Source: Desulfosporosinus sp. HMP52
GTDB lineage: Bacteria > Bacillota > Desulfitobacteriia > Desulfitobacteriales > Desulfitobacteriaceae
Assembly: GCF_000765145.1 (NCBI RefSeq)
Contig: NZ_JMGA01000030.1
Coordinates: 32,090 to 96,089 of the forward strand
Direction: 5' to 3'
Length of the DNA stretch: 64,000 bases
Under the pieces are notes generated by a model. That model searched no databases and was not told where the DNA came from. It worked only from the letters and a program-made list of their open reading frames with translations. How positions within the stretch are numbered: the first letter of the stretch is position 1; each line of letters begins with the position of its first letter. This document shows, piece after piece, positions 18,199 to 27,354 of this stretch. The translations under genes and the position numbers were made by a program.

Positions 18199-18774
18199 TT
18201 GGGGACAGACATCATATTGCGTATGGCAACTAAAGAAGATGCAGAAGAAATTTTGGAAGTATACGCACCTTATGTAACGGATACTGCTATCACTTTTGAA
18301 TATGAGGTTCCTTCTGTTCAAGCGTTTGCAGAACGAATCAGTAATATAACCCAGAAATATCCTTACCTAGTTGCAATAGAAAAGAAGCGGATTATTGGTT
18401 ATGCCTATGCGTCAGCATTTAAAGAGCGGGCGGCATACGATTGGGCAGTGGAGACCACCGTATATCTAAGGCAAGATTGCCGAGGTAAAGGTGTGGGTAA
18501 GAAATTGTATTTAGCATTGGAAGAAATATTAAGGCAGCAAAATATTCTTAACCTCAATGCTTGCATCGCATATACCCCGACCGATGATGATAGTTATCTT
18601 ACCAATGGAAGTGCGTATTTTCATAATCAATTAGGATATAAGAAGGTAGGACATTTTACAAAGTGCGGATACAAGTTTAATACTTGGTACGATATGATTT
18701 GGATGGAGAAAATGATTGGAGAACATACTTTCAATCCGAAACCGGTAATTCTAATTACGGATTTGCACGGATGA
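18199..18774 (+). CDS. GNAT-family N-acetyltransferase (phosphinothricin-acetyltransferase-like)
   Basis: 191 residues from TTG 18199 (AAGGAAGG about 9 bases upstream). The pattern IILRMATKEDAEEILEVYAPYV at the N-terminus, FEYEVPS, YAYASAFKERAAYDWAVETTVYL and the acetyl-CoA loop DCRGKGVGKKLY (RxxGxG/A) match the Pat/YncA-type branch. Members acetylate phosphinothricin, methionine sulfone or related amines; the real substrate is unknown. It follows the DAHP synthase terminator and ends 65 bases before the diguanylate cyclase gene, possibly co-transcribed with it. Confidence 0.87.
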   Translation: MGTDIILRMATKEDAEEILEVYAPYVTDTAITFEYEVPSVQAFAERISNITQKYPYLVAIEKKRIIGYAYASAFKERAAYDWAVETTVYLRQDCRGKGVGKKLYLALEEILRQQNILNLNACIAYTPTDDDSYLTNGSAYFHNQLGYKKVGHFTKCGYKFNTWYDMIWMEKMIGEHTFNPKPVILITDLHG

Positions 18775-18839
18775 TATGCCCTCCCTGCAGCCTTTTCACT
18801 TTAATGACTGGGCAAGACTGAATAAGTAGAGATGATATT

Positions 18840-20699
18840 ATGAGAAGGAAAATTACTCCTATATTTGTAATTATTGCCCTAATAATCATTTCAACTACTA
18901 CATTTTTTGTAAATAAACAAACTGCCGAGAAACCACCAACGGCAATAAACGGTGTCCTGGATTTAAGCAACTGGTCATTTGAGAAAAATGGAATTATTAG
19001 TTTAGAAGGCACGTGGTCATTCTACTTCAATCAGTTTCTGACTCACGAAGACTTTGTGAAGGGTGTTGACGTTATGCCAACACCTATTGAAATACCCAGC
19101 ACCAAAGAAAGCATGGCACGCTTCAAGCCCTTTGCGGAAAACAAGTTCTACGGTACGGTGAGGCTCGTTATAAAACTGCCTGAAGGTAGGTCAACATATG
19201 GACTAAGGTCGGATATTATTCTGACATCCTTTAAACTCTACATTGACGGTAATCTACAGGGTGAAGTGGGAAAAGTCGGAATGAGCCGGGAGAATAGCGT
19301 TCCTTACTACAATATACTTACAACCTACTTTAACCCGGAAAGTAGTGAAGTGGAACTAATTTATCAAACATCAGATTTTACAGCGGAAGATTGTACCATC
19401 GTAGCACCCAAAATCGGTTTAGCCTCTCAGATTTCCCAAGAAGTACAGTTGGGTTTAGGCAGAGATTTATTCCTTTTTGGTATGCTGCTCATCATGGGAA
19501 TCTATCATTTTGGCCTGTATATTATGAGGACAAAGGATCGTGCACCACTCTATTTTGGGGTTTTTTGCCTCTTGTTTTCACTTCGTATGTTATTAGTAGG
19601 CGAACGCTTTTTACCAAGTCATTTGAATCTCAGTTTTTTTGTTTACGGACGAATGGCTTATCTATCTGTGTTTATTGGTTTTGCAGCTTTGTGTGGATTC
19701 TTATACTATGCCTTAGATGGCCTATTCCCCAAATGGTTTGTCAAGTTCAGTATCACTCTGGGAACAGTTTTTGGTTTGCTCATCCTCTGGATTCCCTATA
19801 GTTCAGCGGACAGACTATTGATGATTTATGCTGTATTTGGATTTGCCTTATTAGGCTATGCCATGATTCGCCTTGTTATTGGCGTATGGCAAAGTGTTCC
19901 TTTTGCCAATATCGTTTTTCTGGGTTTCGCTTTTTTAGGGATAACCTTTATCAATGATTTTATTTATCAAATCACACTTCGCAATACACCTTCACTAATT
20001 CCCTTCGGCGTTGCAATATTTACCTTTACCCAGGCCTATACCTTGTCTGCCAGATTTTCCAATGCCTTTACAAGAGCTGAGCAGCTCTCGGCAGAAAATA
20101 AGGCTATTTTGTCAGAGCTTAAGCTTTTGAACAGTAATCTTGAATCTCTGGTTAAGGAACGGACTTCCGATTTGCAGAAGGCCTTGGAGGAAATGGAAGT
20201 TATGTCTAAAACAGATTATCTGACAAAATTGCCTAACAGACGGTTGGTGTTTGCCAAAATAAAGAATCTTATTGAGCAGAAAAAGGGCTTTTATATTGCC
20301 TTAGCTGATATTGATCATTTTAAAGAGATTAATGATCAGTTCGGGCATGTTAAAGGTGACGAAATCCTTGTCCTCATATCTTCCATCATAAGCACAGCTA
20401 TCGGCGACAGTGGTTTTGTTGGTCGATGGGGCGGTGAGGAATTCTTAATAGTACTGGAGATGGTTGAGTTTGATTCAATTTTAAAAAAGGCCAATGAGAT
20501 ACGCAGAGCAGTAGCGGAATACCGGCACAGAGACATCGGCAAAAGCATTACGATTACAATTGGATTATGTCAATACCGGGAAAATACCTCTCTGGACATT
20601 TTAATAGCCAGAGCAGATGAGGCTCTTTATCAGGGCAAATTAGCCGGAAGAAACCAGTGTATCTTCAAAGCAGATGAAAAGAGCGAAAACGTGGTATAA
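18840..20699 (+). CDS. Membrane diguanylate cyclase with 7TMR-DISM sensor
   Basis: 619 residues. An N-terminal membrane anchor (about 6-23) leads to an extracellular 7TMR-DISM sensory domain (about 40-190), seven membrane helices (about 205-400), a short coiled coil (about 410-450) and a GGDEF domain (about 450-612). The active site is RWGGEEFLI (GGEEF at about 531-535), which is catalytically competent in known enzymes; an RxxD inhibitory site is not evident. It should make c-di-GMP in response to an outside ligand, probably carbohydrate-like. No neighbouring target is evident. A terminator follows the stop codon. Confidence 0.9.
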   Translation: MRRKITPIFVIIALIIISTTTFFVNKQTAEKPPTAINGVLDLSNWSFEKNGIISLEGTWSFYFNQFLTHEDFVKGVDVMPTPIEIPSTKESMARFKPFAENKFYGTVRLVIKLPEGRSTYGLRSDIILTSFKLYIDGNLQGEVGKVGMSRENSVPYYNILTTYFNPESSEVELIYQTSDFTAEDCTIVAPKIGLASQISQEVQLGLGRDLFLFGMLLIMGIYHFGLYIMRTKDRAPLYFGVFCLLFSLRMLLVGERFLPSHLNLSFFVYGRMAYLSVFIGFAALCGFLYYALDGLFPKWFVKFSITLGTVFGLLILWIPYSSADRLLMIYAVFGFALLGYAMIRLVIGVWQSVPFANIVFLGFAFLGITFINDFIYQITLRNTPSLIPFGVAIFTFTQAYTLSARFSNAFTRAEQLSAENKAILSELKLLNSNLESLVKERTSDLQKALEEMEVMSKTDYLTKLPNRRLVFAKIKNLIEQKKGFYIALADIDHFKEINDQFGHVKGDEILVLISSIISTAIGDSGFVGRWGGEEFLIVLEMVEFDSILKKANEIRRAVAEYRHRDIGKSITITIGLCQYRENTSLDILIARADEALYQGKLAGRNQCIFKADEKSENVV

Positions 20700-20708
20700 C
20701 TTTGTCTC

Positions 20709-20737
20709 AAGCATCGTTTATGAAGGCGATGCTTTTT
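20709..20737 (+). terminator. Terminator of the diguanylate cyclase gene
   Basis: AAGCATCG (20709-20716) pairs with CGATGCTT (20727-20734), followed by a T-run. Confidence 0.8.
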
Positions 20738-20948
20738 GCATGTATGTTTTAATTATCGATAAAGATTCTCAAGAAAATGTAAATCTTTTTTGGGGAAAAC
20801 ACCTTCCATAATCTTTCCTGTCCCCCATTCTCCTATTTCAATTGTTAAACCTTAGGCTTACTGGTATCATAATAATAGAAGAATCGACATAAACGCCGAT
20901 ACTGCTGTGCTTATTGAAGCAGCTAAACAGAAGGATTTGAAATAGATT

Positions 20949-23597
20949 ATGAGAAAATTAGTTATTGGCATATTGGCACATGTGGATGCGGGCAAGACGA
21001 CACTATCTGAGAGTCTGCTTTATCTGAGCGGTAAAATTGGCCGATTGGGTAGGGTGGATAATAAAGATGCTTATTTAGATAACTATGAGCTGGAGAGAGC
21101 AAGAGGAATCACTATTTTTTCCAAGCAGGCGATGTTTGAAATAGGGGAGACTCAGATTATCTTACTGGATACCCCGGGACATGTAGATTTCTCGGCTGAA
21201 ATGGAAAGAACACTTCAGGTGTTGGATTATGCAATTTTAGTGATTAGCGGTGCGGACGGGGTACAGGGGCATACCAAAACATTATGGCGGCTCCTGCACA
21301 CCTATAGGATACCGGTTTTTCTTTTTATCAATAAAATGGATCAGATTGGGACGGATAAAGACAAGTTGATGAAAGAATTGAAAAAGCAGCTGCATGATGG
21401 GTGTCTTGAATTTGGACAAGCTCCCACGGAGGATTTCTACGATCAATTGGCCATGTGTGAAGAAATGATGATGGAAACCTTTCTGGAAACGGGGCGGATT
21501 GAAGCTTCCAAGATTAAAAAAGCTGTTACGGAGCGCAAAGTTTTTCCGTGCTTTTTTGGTTCCGCTTTAAAATTAGAGGGTGTTGAGCAATTTATACAGG
21601 GGATTGTGCAGTATGCCATGATACCTGCCTATCCCGAGGAATTCGGGGCTAAAATATTTAAGATAGCAAGAGATGAGCAAGGGAACCGCCTTACCTATCT
21701 GAAGATTACCGGCGGAAGACTTAAGGTGAAAGACGTCTTAACCAATAGCATTTGGAGTGAGAAAGTAAATCAGATTCGGGTCTATTCCGGAGAGAAATTC
21801 GTTCAAGTGAATGAGGTAGAGGCAGGTTCCGTCTGTGCAGTAACAGGGCTTAGCCAAACCAGACCGGGAGAAGGCTTAGGGATAGAGGCAGCTTCAGATA
21901 CACCAGTTTTGGAACCGGTGCTGTCCTATCGGATTACTTTGCCAGAAGGCTGTGACCCCAAAGTGATGCTTCCTAAGCTACGTCAGATTGAAGAAGAAGA
22001 GCCGGAACTTCATATTGTCTGGGATGAGCAGTTGCAGGAAATTCAGGCGCAAATTATGGGGGAGGTGCAGATAGAAATTCTACAGAGCCTTATCCAAAGT
22101 CGTTTTGGTGTGGCTGTAGCCTTCGATGAAGGAAGGATTGTTTATAAGGAGACCATAACTAATGTAGTAGAAGGGGTAGGGCACTTTGAGCCACTCAGGC
22201 ATTATGCGGAGGTACACCTGTTACTCACGCCGGGAGAGCAGGGAAGCGGTCTGCAGTTGGGGGCCGAATGCAGTGAGGATAGCTTAAGTAAAAGCTGGCA
22301 AAGACTTATCTTATCTCATCTGGAAGAAAAAGCTCATAAAGGAGTTCTAACCGGGTCAGCCATTACAGATCTGAAAATCACTTTAGTCTCAGGTCGGGCC
22401 CACAATAAACATACCCAAGGTGGCGACTTTAGAGAGGCTACCTTTCGTGCAGTCCGTCAGGGTCTAAAGGAAGCAGAATCCATAGTGCTGGAGCCTTATT
22501 ATGCCTTTCAGCTGGAACTGCCTGAGAAAATGGTAGGGAGAGCCATGACAGATATAGAGAAAATGCATGGCACCTGCGCAATATCCGAGACCAATGGAGA
22601 GACGGCAGTTCTGGTGGGGAGCGCCCCGGTTGTTACCATGAGGAATTATCAGCAAGAAGTAGTGGCCTACACCAAAGGACTCGGCAGGTTGTTTTGCAGC
22701 CCGAAAGGGTACGAGCCATGCCACAATCCCGAAGAGGTCATTGAAACTTGCAGCTATGATTCGGAAAGAGACCTGGCAAATCCGACGGGTTCGGTATTTT
22801 GCGCTCATGGTGCGGGTTTTTTAGTGGAATGGTATGCCGTCAAGGATTACATGCATGTTGAAAGCTATCTTCAGCAAAAAAACTCGCAGGGAGAAGCAGT
22901 CCCTAACCAAGCCTCATACCCAGTGGAGAGGTCCATCAGTTTAGAGGAGATAGACCAAATTATTAACAACACCTTTTATGCCAACCAAGGGAAAAAGTCT
23001 GTCTGGAAAAGACGCAAGACAGCTCGGGACAGTTATTATGAACCATCTGCTTATGCAGAAAGACAGAAGGAAAACAAAGAAGAGTACCTCCTTGTGGACG
23101 GATATAATATCATCCATGCCTGGCCTGAACTGAAAGAGCTTACCGATGACAATATGGATGGGGCCAGAATGAAATTGCTGGATACTCTAAGCAATTATCA
23201 GGGGATACGGAGATCTCAGATCATTGTTGTTTTTGATGCTTACCGTGTACAAGGGCATTTTGAAGAAGTTATTGACTATCATAATATCCATATGGTCTTC
23301 ACCAGGGAGGCTCAAACAGCGGATCAGTATATTGAAAAGTTCGCCCATGACAATCAGAAAAAATATGATATCACCGTGGCAACTTCAGACGGTCTGCAGC
23401 AGCTCATTATCAGGGGAGCAGGAGCTGCTTTATTATCCGCTAGAGAACTGAAGGTTGAGATTGAAAGGGCTAACGAAAGAATTAGAAAAGAATATCAGGA
23501 ACTAAAGGGAATAAATCGCAATTACCTTGTCGATGTATTGTCTCCTGGGGCGAAACAACAGATGAAAGAAATAGTTGACAAAGATAAAGAACAATAA
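20949..23597 (+). CDS. TetM-like translational GTPase fused to a Rae1/YacP-type NYN endoribonuclease domain
   Basis: 882 residues. The first 650 form an EF-G-like protein of the tetracycline-resistance ribosomal-protection type: G1 AHVDAGKTT (10-18), switch II DTPGHVDF (74-81) and NKMD (128-131) are intact, with EF-G domains II-V after them. After a basic, low-complexity linker (about 675-710) comes an NYN domain: LLVDGYNIIHAW (Asp717), IVVFDAYRVQG (Asp763), ADQYIEKFA (Asp792) and TVATSDGLQQL (Asp814), the pattern of YacP, known in Bacillus subtilis as Rae1, which cuts mRNA in the ribosomal A site. The fusion thus pairs an A-site-binding GTPase with an A-site nuclease. Whether it confers tetracycline resistance is not shown. 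Confidence 0.85.
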   Translation: MRKLVIGILAHVDAGKTTLSESLLYLSGKIGRLGRVDNKDAYLDNYELERARGITIFSKQAMFEIGETQIILLDTPGHVDFSAEMERTLQVLDYAILVISGADGVQGHTKTLWRLLHTYRIPVFLFINKMDQIGTDKDKLMKELKKQLHDGCLEFGQAPTEDFYDQLAMCEEMMMETFLETGRIEASKIKKAVTERKVFPCFFGSALKLEGVEQFIQGIVQYAMIPAYPEEFGAKIFKIARDEQGNRLTYLKITGGRLKVKDVLTNSIWSEKVNQIRVYSGEKFVQVNEVEAGSVCAVTGLSQTRPGEGLGIEAASDTPVLEPVLSYRITLPEGCDPKVMLPKLRQIEEEEPELHIVWDEQLQEIQAQIMGEVQIEILQSLIQSRFGVAVAFDEGRIVYKETITNVVEGVGHFEPLRHYAEVHLLLTPGEQGSGLQLGAECSEDSLSKSWQRLILSHLEEKAHKGVLTGSAITDLKITLVSGRAHNKHTQGGDFREATFRAVRQGLKEAESIVLEPYYAFQLELPEKMVGRAMTDIEKMHGTCAISETNGETAVLVGSAPVVTMRNYQQEVVAYTKGLGRLFCSPKGYEPCHNPEEVIETCSYDSERDLANPTGSVFCAHGAGFLVEWYAVKDYMHVESYLQQKNSQGEAVPNQASYPVERSISLEEIDQIINNTFYANQGKKSVWKRRKTARDSYYEPSAYAERQKENKEEYLLVDGYNIIHAWPELKELTDDNMDGARMKLLDTLSNYQGIRRSQIIVVFDAYRVQGHFEEVIDYHNIHMVFTREAQTADQYIEKFAHDNQKKYDITVATSDGLQQLIIRGAGAALLSARELKVEIERANERIRKEYQELKGINRNYLVDVLSPGAKQQMKEIVDKDKEQ

Positions 23598-23631
23598 CAA
23601 ATCAATAAATATATTCTGGAGGGATTTGCAA

Positions 23632-24285
23632 ATGGAAAAGGAAAAAATGGAATCTTTAAGCTGCTGTGATTGTGGAACAGCAAATTGTTTTCATCAAGAC
23701 AGCAATTTCCCAAGCTTTTGCTTGACTACTAACACTCGACAAGAACTAATTGATGAATGCACCAACTTATATAAGGGAGATGATTTAGTCGCAAAACTGG
23801 CTAAGACAGCTGCTGAAATAGAAGGTATTTATTACGGTAAATTGACCCGTGCTGAAGAAATTATTGCTTTTGCCAAGCGAATAGGGGCTCGAAAGATCGG
23901 GATCGCTACTTGTGTTGGTTTACATAATGAAGCTAAACTATTTAGCAAAATTTTAAGGGCCAAAGGATTAGAGTGTTATTGTGTAATCTGTAAGGTTGGA
24001 TCAGTTGATAAAACAGAAATTGGAATTCCCAATGAATTGAAATTACAAAAGGATTGTGTAGAAGGCCTATGTAATCCTGTTTTACAAGCCAAGTTATTAA
24101 ATGAAGCTAAAACGGACTTGAATGTCATTATTGGTTTATGTGTGGGTCATGATTCATTGTTCATCAAGTATTCTGAGGCCATAGTAACAAATCTAATTAC
24201 TAAAGATAGAATTACGGGGCATAATCCTGCTGCGGCTTTATATACTAGTAATTTTTATTATAAGAGATTATTAGAAGAAGAATAA
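23632..24285 (+). CDS. DUF1847 cysteine-rich protein
   Basis: 217 residues from ATG 23632 (GGAGGG eight bases before it). The N-terminus SCCDCGTANCF and later Cys-containing stretches (IATCVGLHNEA, CYCVICKVGS, DCVEGLCNPVLQA, IIGLCVGHDSLF) match the DUF1847 family, a group of predicted metal-binding proteins of anaerobes with a conserved cysteine network. No enzymatic activity is established. It starts 34 bases after the GTPase-nuclease gene and is likely co-transcribed with it. Confidence 0.85.
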   Translation: MEKEKMESLSCCDCGTANCFHQDSNFPSFCLTTNTRQELIDECTNLYKGDDLVAKLAKTAAEIEGIYYGKLTRAEEIIAFAKRIGARKIGIATCVGLHNEAKLFSKILRAKGLECYCVICKVGSVDKTEIGIPNELKLQKDCVEGLCNPVLQAKLLNEAKTDLNVIIGLCVGHDSLFIKYSEAIVTNLITKDRITGHNPAAALYTSNFYYKRLLEEE

Positions 24286-24439
24286 TCGAATAGCTTGTTT
24301 GCCCCTTATTTCACTATTTTCATAAAGGATTGCCTAATAGTTTTGTTACGAATATTGAAAAAAATATGAAAACGTATTACAATGTACCTAACTAAGTCAA
24401 AGGGATGTCCCGATGACAAAGTGAAAACAATAATTTGTT

Positions 24440-24527
24440 ACTGACGCCAAATACAAGTTATAAGGCGAAAGGCATTGCAACGCTTCATATTATCATGAAA
24501 TTTTTGCGCCTTTCTGGCGCATTTTTT
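24440..24527 (+). promoter_or_regulatory. Attenuator-like leader of the hydrogenase maturation operon
   Basis: A terminator (TGCGCC 24505-24510, loop TTTCT, GGCGCA 24516-24521, then six T) lies just before the ribosome binding site. Its left arm and loop, GCCTTTC (24508-24514), can instead pair with GAAAGGC (24467-24473), which would prevent the terminator. CGCC (24445-24448) can pair with GGCG (24464-24467), and upstream GTCA/TGAC and AACAA/TTGTT stems may form too. This is the layout of a riboswitch or leader attenuator; no known riboswitch class was recognised. Confidence 0.55.
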
Positions 24528-24549
24528 ATTTTACAAGGGAGGTACTTAT

Positions 24550-24840
24550 ATGGAGACAAGAGTTGCGATTATTGGAATCATCGTCGAGGATGTTGAGTCT
24601 GTTGATAAACTAAATAATATTTTACATAATTACGGGCAGTACATTATTGGCAGAATGGGTATTCCCTATCGTGAAAAAGGTATTAATATAATTAGCCTGG
24701 CAGTGGATGCACCCCAAGATATCATCAGTGCACTTTCGGGAAAGCTGGGTAAACTCCCCGGGGTCAGTACTAAGGCGGTCTATTCCAAGTTAAAAGATAA
24801 GGCAGAAAATGAGGGATCTAATGAAACAACTGATCGATAA
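24550..24840 (+). CDS. TM1266-family iron-only hydrogenase system putative regulator
   Basis: 96 residues. Small ACT/ferredoxin-fold protein with VAIIGIIVEDVESVDKLNNIL and the conserved RMGIPYREKGINIISLAVDA, diagnostic of the TM1266 family found at the head of hydEGF clusters in Thermotoga and clostridia. Its molecular role is unproven; it is annotated as a regulator. Strong site GGGAGG before ATG 24550. Its last codons overlap the start region of hydE, so the two are translationally linked. Confidence 0.88.
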   Translation: METRVAIIGIIVEDVESVDKLNNILHNYGQYIIGRMGIPYREKGINIISLAVDAPQDIISALSGKLGKLPGVSTKAVYSKLKDKAENEGSNETTDR

Positions 24841-25864
24841 GCTTCATAAGACCAGAGAGCTGGAACCTGCAGAATTTAAAGAACTCATCGAAAACCGCTG
24901 CGCTGAGCTTTCGGAATACCTTTTTGCCAAAGCAAGGGCAGTACAAATTGAAAACTACGGGAACAATGTCTATATTAGGGGTCTCATTGAATTCACGAAT
25001 TATTGCAAGAATGATTGTTACTATTGCGGGATCCGGAAAAGCAACTCCACAGCGGAGCGGTACCGTTTAACCAAGGAGCAGATTCTCCAATGTTGTGATA
25101 CGGGGTATGAACTGGGTTTTCGTACCTATGTGCTGCAGGGTGGCGAAGACGGGTACTATACCGATGAAAAGATGGTCGATATTATCCAGTCCATTAAAAA
25201 CAATTATCCCGACTGTGCACTCACACTTTCCATGGGCGAAAAAAGCTTTGAAACCTACCAAGCTTTTTATGAGGCTGGAGCTGACCGCTATCTGCTGCGT
25301 CATGAAACTGCTAACGAGGTACATTATAGCCGACTGCACCCCCATAATCTGCTTCTTAAAAAAAGAAAACAGTGCTTATCTGACTTGAAGAAGATAGGGT
25401 ATCAGGTGGGATGCGGTTTTATGGTGGGCTCCCCCTTTCAGAATACCGATTGTCTGGTTGAGGACTTGTTGTTTATCAAAGAATTTAATCCTCATATGGT
25501 GGGGATCGGTCCCTTTATTCCTCATCATGAGACGCCCTTTGCTAAAGAAAAAGCAGGAGAGCTGGAACTGGTCTTGTTTTTGCTGGGAATTGTCCGTTTG
25601 ATGCTTCCTGCGGTACTGATGCCGGCTACCACCGCCTTGGGTACAATCCACCCTCAAGGACGGGAACTGGGGATACTTGCCGGGGCAAATGTGGTGATGC
25701 CCAATCTCTCACCCACTGATGTAAGAGGGAAATATCTGCTCTATGACAATAAAATCTGTACCGGAGATGAAGCTGCGGAATGTCGAAATTGTCTGCAAGG
25801 CCGAATAGAAAAAATCGGCTACAAAATCGCTGTCACCCGCGGTGATCATAAATCCAAACTTTGA
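24821..25864 (+). CDS. hydE: [FeFe]-hydrogenase maturase HydE (radical SAM)
   Basis: 347 residues from ATG 24821 (GAGGG five bases before it; an in-frame ATG at 24809 also exists). The radical SAM motif is FTNYCKNDCYYCGIR with Cys62, Cys66 and Cys69 binding the 4Fe-4S cluster. GYELGFRTYVLQGGED, DRYLLRHETA and VMPNLSPTDVR are HydE hallmarks. HydE acts with HydG and HydF to build the 2Fe subcluster of the H-cluster and is thought to process the Fe-CO-CN-cysteine synthon from HydG. The start lies inside the TM1266 gene end, indicating coupled translation. Confidence 0.95.
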   Translation: MKQLIDKLHKTRELEPAEFKELIENRCAELSEYLFAKARAVQIENYGNNVYIRGLIEFTNYCKNDCYYCGIRKSNSTAERYRLTKEQILQCCDTGYELGFRTYVLQGGEDGYYTDEKMVDIIQSIKNNYPDCALTLSMGEKSFETYQAFYEAGADRYLLRHETANEVHYSRLHPHNLLLKKRKQCLSDLKKIGYQVGCGFMVGSPFQNTDCLVEDLLFIKEFNPHMVGIGPFIPHHETPFAKEKAGELELVLFLLGIVRLMLPAVLMPATTALGTIHPQGRELGILAGANVVMPNLSPTDVRGKYLLYDNKICTGDEAAECRNCLQGRIEKIGYKIAVTRGDHKSKL

Positions 25865-25922
25865 AAAAATACTAATACTGAAGGGAAAGACATGTCTGAC
25901 CCGCTAAGAAAGGAATTTTGTT

Positions 25923-27341
25923 ATGTATAATGCAAAATCAGCTAAAGCAGAGGAATTTATTGCCCATGAAGAAGTTCTTAGCACCCTGGAGTATGCCGAA
26001 AAGAATAAAAATAATATCGAATTGATCGACAGCATCATCCAAAAAGCAAAATTACGCCAAGGACTTTCTCACAGAGAGGCCGCAGTCTTGTTGGACTGTG
26101 ATATCGAAGAAAAAAACCAAGAAATTTATGCCTTGGCCGAGCAAATTAAAAAAGATTTTTATGGCAATCGTATTGTAATGTTTGCCCCTCTGTATCTGTC
26201 CAATTACTGTGTCAATGGCTGTCTGTACTGTCCTTATCATTTGAAAAATAAGCATATCGCCAGGAAGAAAATGACCCAGGAGGAAGTCCGCAGAGAAGTT
26301 ATAGCTCTTCAAGATATGGGGCATAAGCGCCTGGCCCTGGAAGCAGGGGAAGACCCTGTGAACAATCCCATTGAATACATACTGGAATGTATTGATACCA
26401 TTTATAGCATCAAACATAAAAATGGCGCCATCCGTCGGGTTAATGTAAATATCGCGGCAACCACCGTGGAAAATTATCAAAAACTGAAGGATGCCGGGAT
26501 TGGAACCTATATTCTATTTCAGGAAACCTACCATAAGGACAGCTATGAAAAATTACATCCCACCGGGCCCAAGCACAACTATGCTTATCATACTGAAGCC
26601 ATGGATAGGGCTATGACCGGAGGCATCGATGATGTCGGTCTGGGGGTATTGTTTGGACTTGAATTATACCGCTACGAATTTGCAGGTTTACTGATGCATG
26701 CTGAGCATCTGGAGGAAGTATTTGGGGTAGGGCCTCATACCATCAGTGTCCCCAGAATACGTCAGGCAGATGATATTGATCCCTCGACCTTTGCTAATGG
26801 AATCAATGATGATATCTTTGCTAAAATTGTAGCATGTATTCGCGTAGCTGTGCCCTACACAGGGATGATCGTTTCGACGAGAGAAAGCAAGGAATGTCGG
26901 GAACGTGTGCTTCATTTAGGAGTTTCACAAATTAGCGGAGGTTCTAAGACAAGTGTCGGGGGATATGCCCAGCCTGAAGCGGAAGATGACAATTCCGAGC
27001 AATTTGAGGTCAGCGACACCAGAACCCTGGATGAAGTGGTTAAATGGCTCATGGACTTAGGCTTCATTCCCAGCTTTTGCACCGCCTGTTACAGGGAAGG
27101 GAGAACCGGCGACAGGTTTATGACTCTTTTGAAGAGCGGACAGATTCAGAACTGCTGCCATCCTAATGCCCTGATGACACTTAAGGAATATCTGGAGGAT
27201 TACGCTTCCCAGGAAACAAAAACCGCCGGTGAAGCTATTATCCAAGAGGAAATTGGAAATATTCCTAAGGAAAAGGTCCGTGAGATTGCCAAGGAGAATC
27301 TGTTAAAAATAAGCAATGGAAGCCGGGATTTCAGGTTTTAG
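25923..27341 (+). CDS. hydG: [FeFe]-hydrogenase maturase HydG (radical SAM tyrosine lyase)
   Basis: 472 residues, normal length. The SAM-cluster motif is SNYCVNGCLYCPYH (Cys96, Cys100, Cys103), and the C-terminal auxiliary-cluster region contains FIPSFCTACYREGRTGDRFM with the CTAC pair. LYRYEFAGLLMHAEHLE and TISVPRIRQADD are typical HydG segments. It cleaves tyrosine to CO, cyanide and p-cresol, giving the ligands of the active-site iron. AAAGGAA precedes ATG 25923. Second maturase of the operon; hydF follows immediately. Confidence 0.95.
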   Translation: MYNAKSAKAEEFIAHEEVLSTLEYAEKNKNNIELIDSIIQKAKLRQGLSHREAAVLLDCDIEEKNQEIYALAEQIKKDFYGNRIVMFAPLYLSNYCVNGCLYCPYHLKNKHIARKKMTQEEVRREVIALQDMGHKRLALEAGEDPVNNPIEYILECIDTIYSIKHKNGAIRRVNVNIAATTVENYQKLKDAGIGTYILFQETYHKDSYEKLHPTGPKHNYAYHTEAMDRAMTGGIDDVGLGVLFGLELYRYEFAGLLMHAEHLEEVFGVGPHTISVPRIRQADDIDPSTFANGINDDIFAKIVACIRVAVPYTGMIVSTRESKECRERVLHLGVSQISGGSKTSVGGYAQPEAEDDNSEQFEVSDTRTLDEVVKWLMDLGFIPSFCTACYREGRTGDRFMTLLKSGQIQNCCHPNALMTLKEYLEDYASQETKTAGEAIIQEEIGNIPKEKVREIAKENLLKISNGSRDFRF

Positions 27342-27354
27342 GAGGCTGATAAAC

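Noticed and set aside
19391..19801. 136-codon frame
   Set aside because: Lies in another register inside the diguanylate cyclase gene.
20949..22950. Acquired tetracycline resistance gene
   Set aside because: The GTPase is only distantly TetM-like, lies in ordinary chromosomal context and has an extra nuclease domain, so resistance is not supported.
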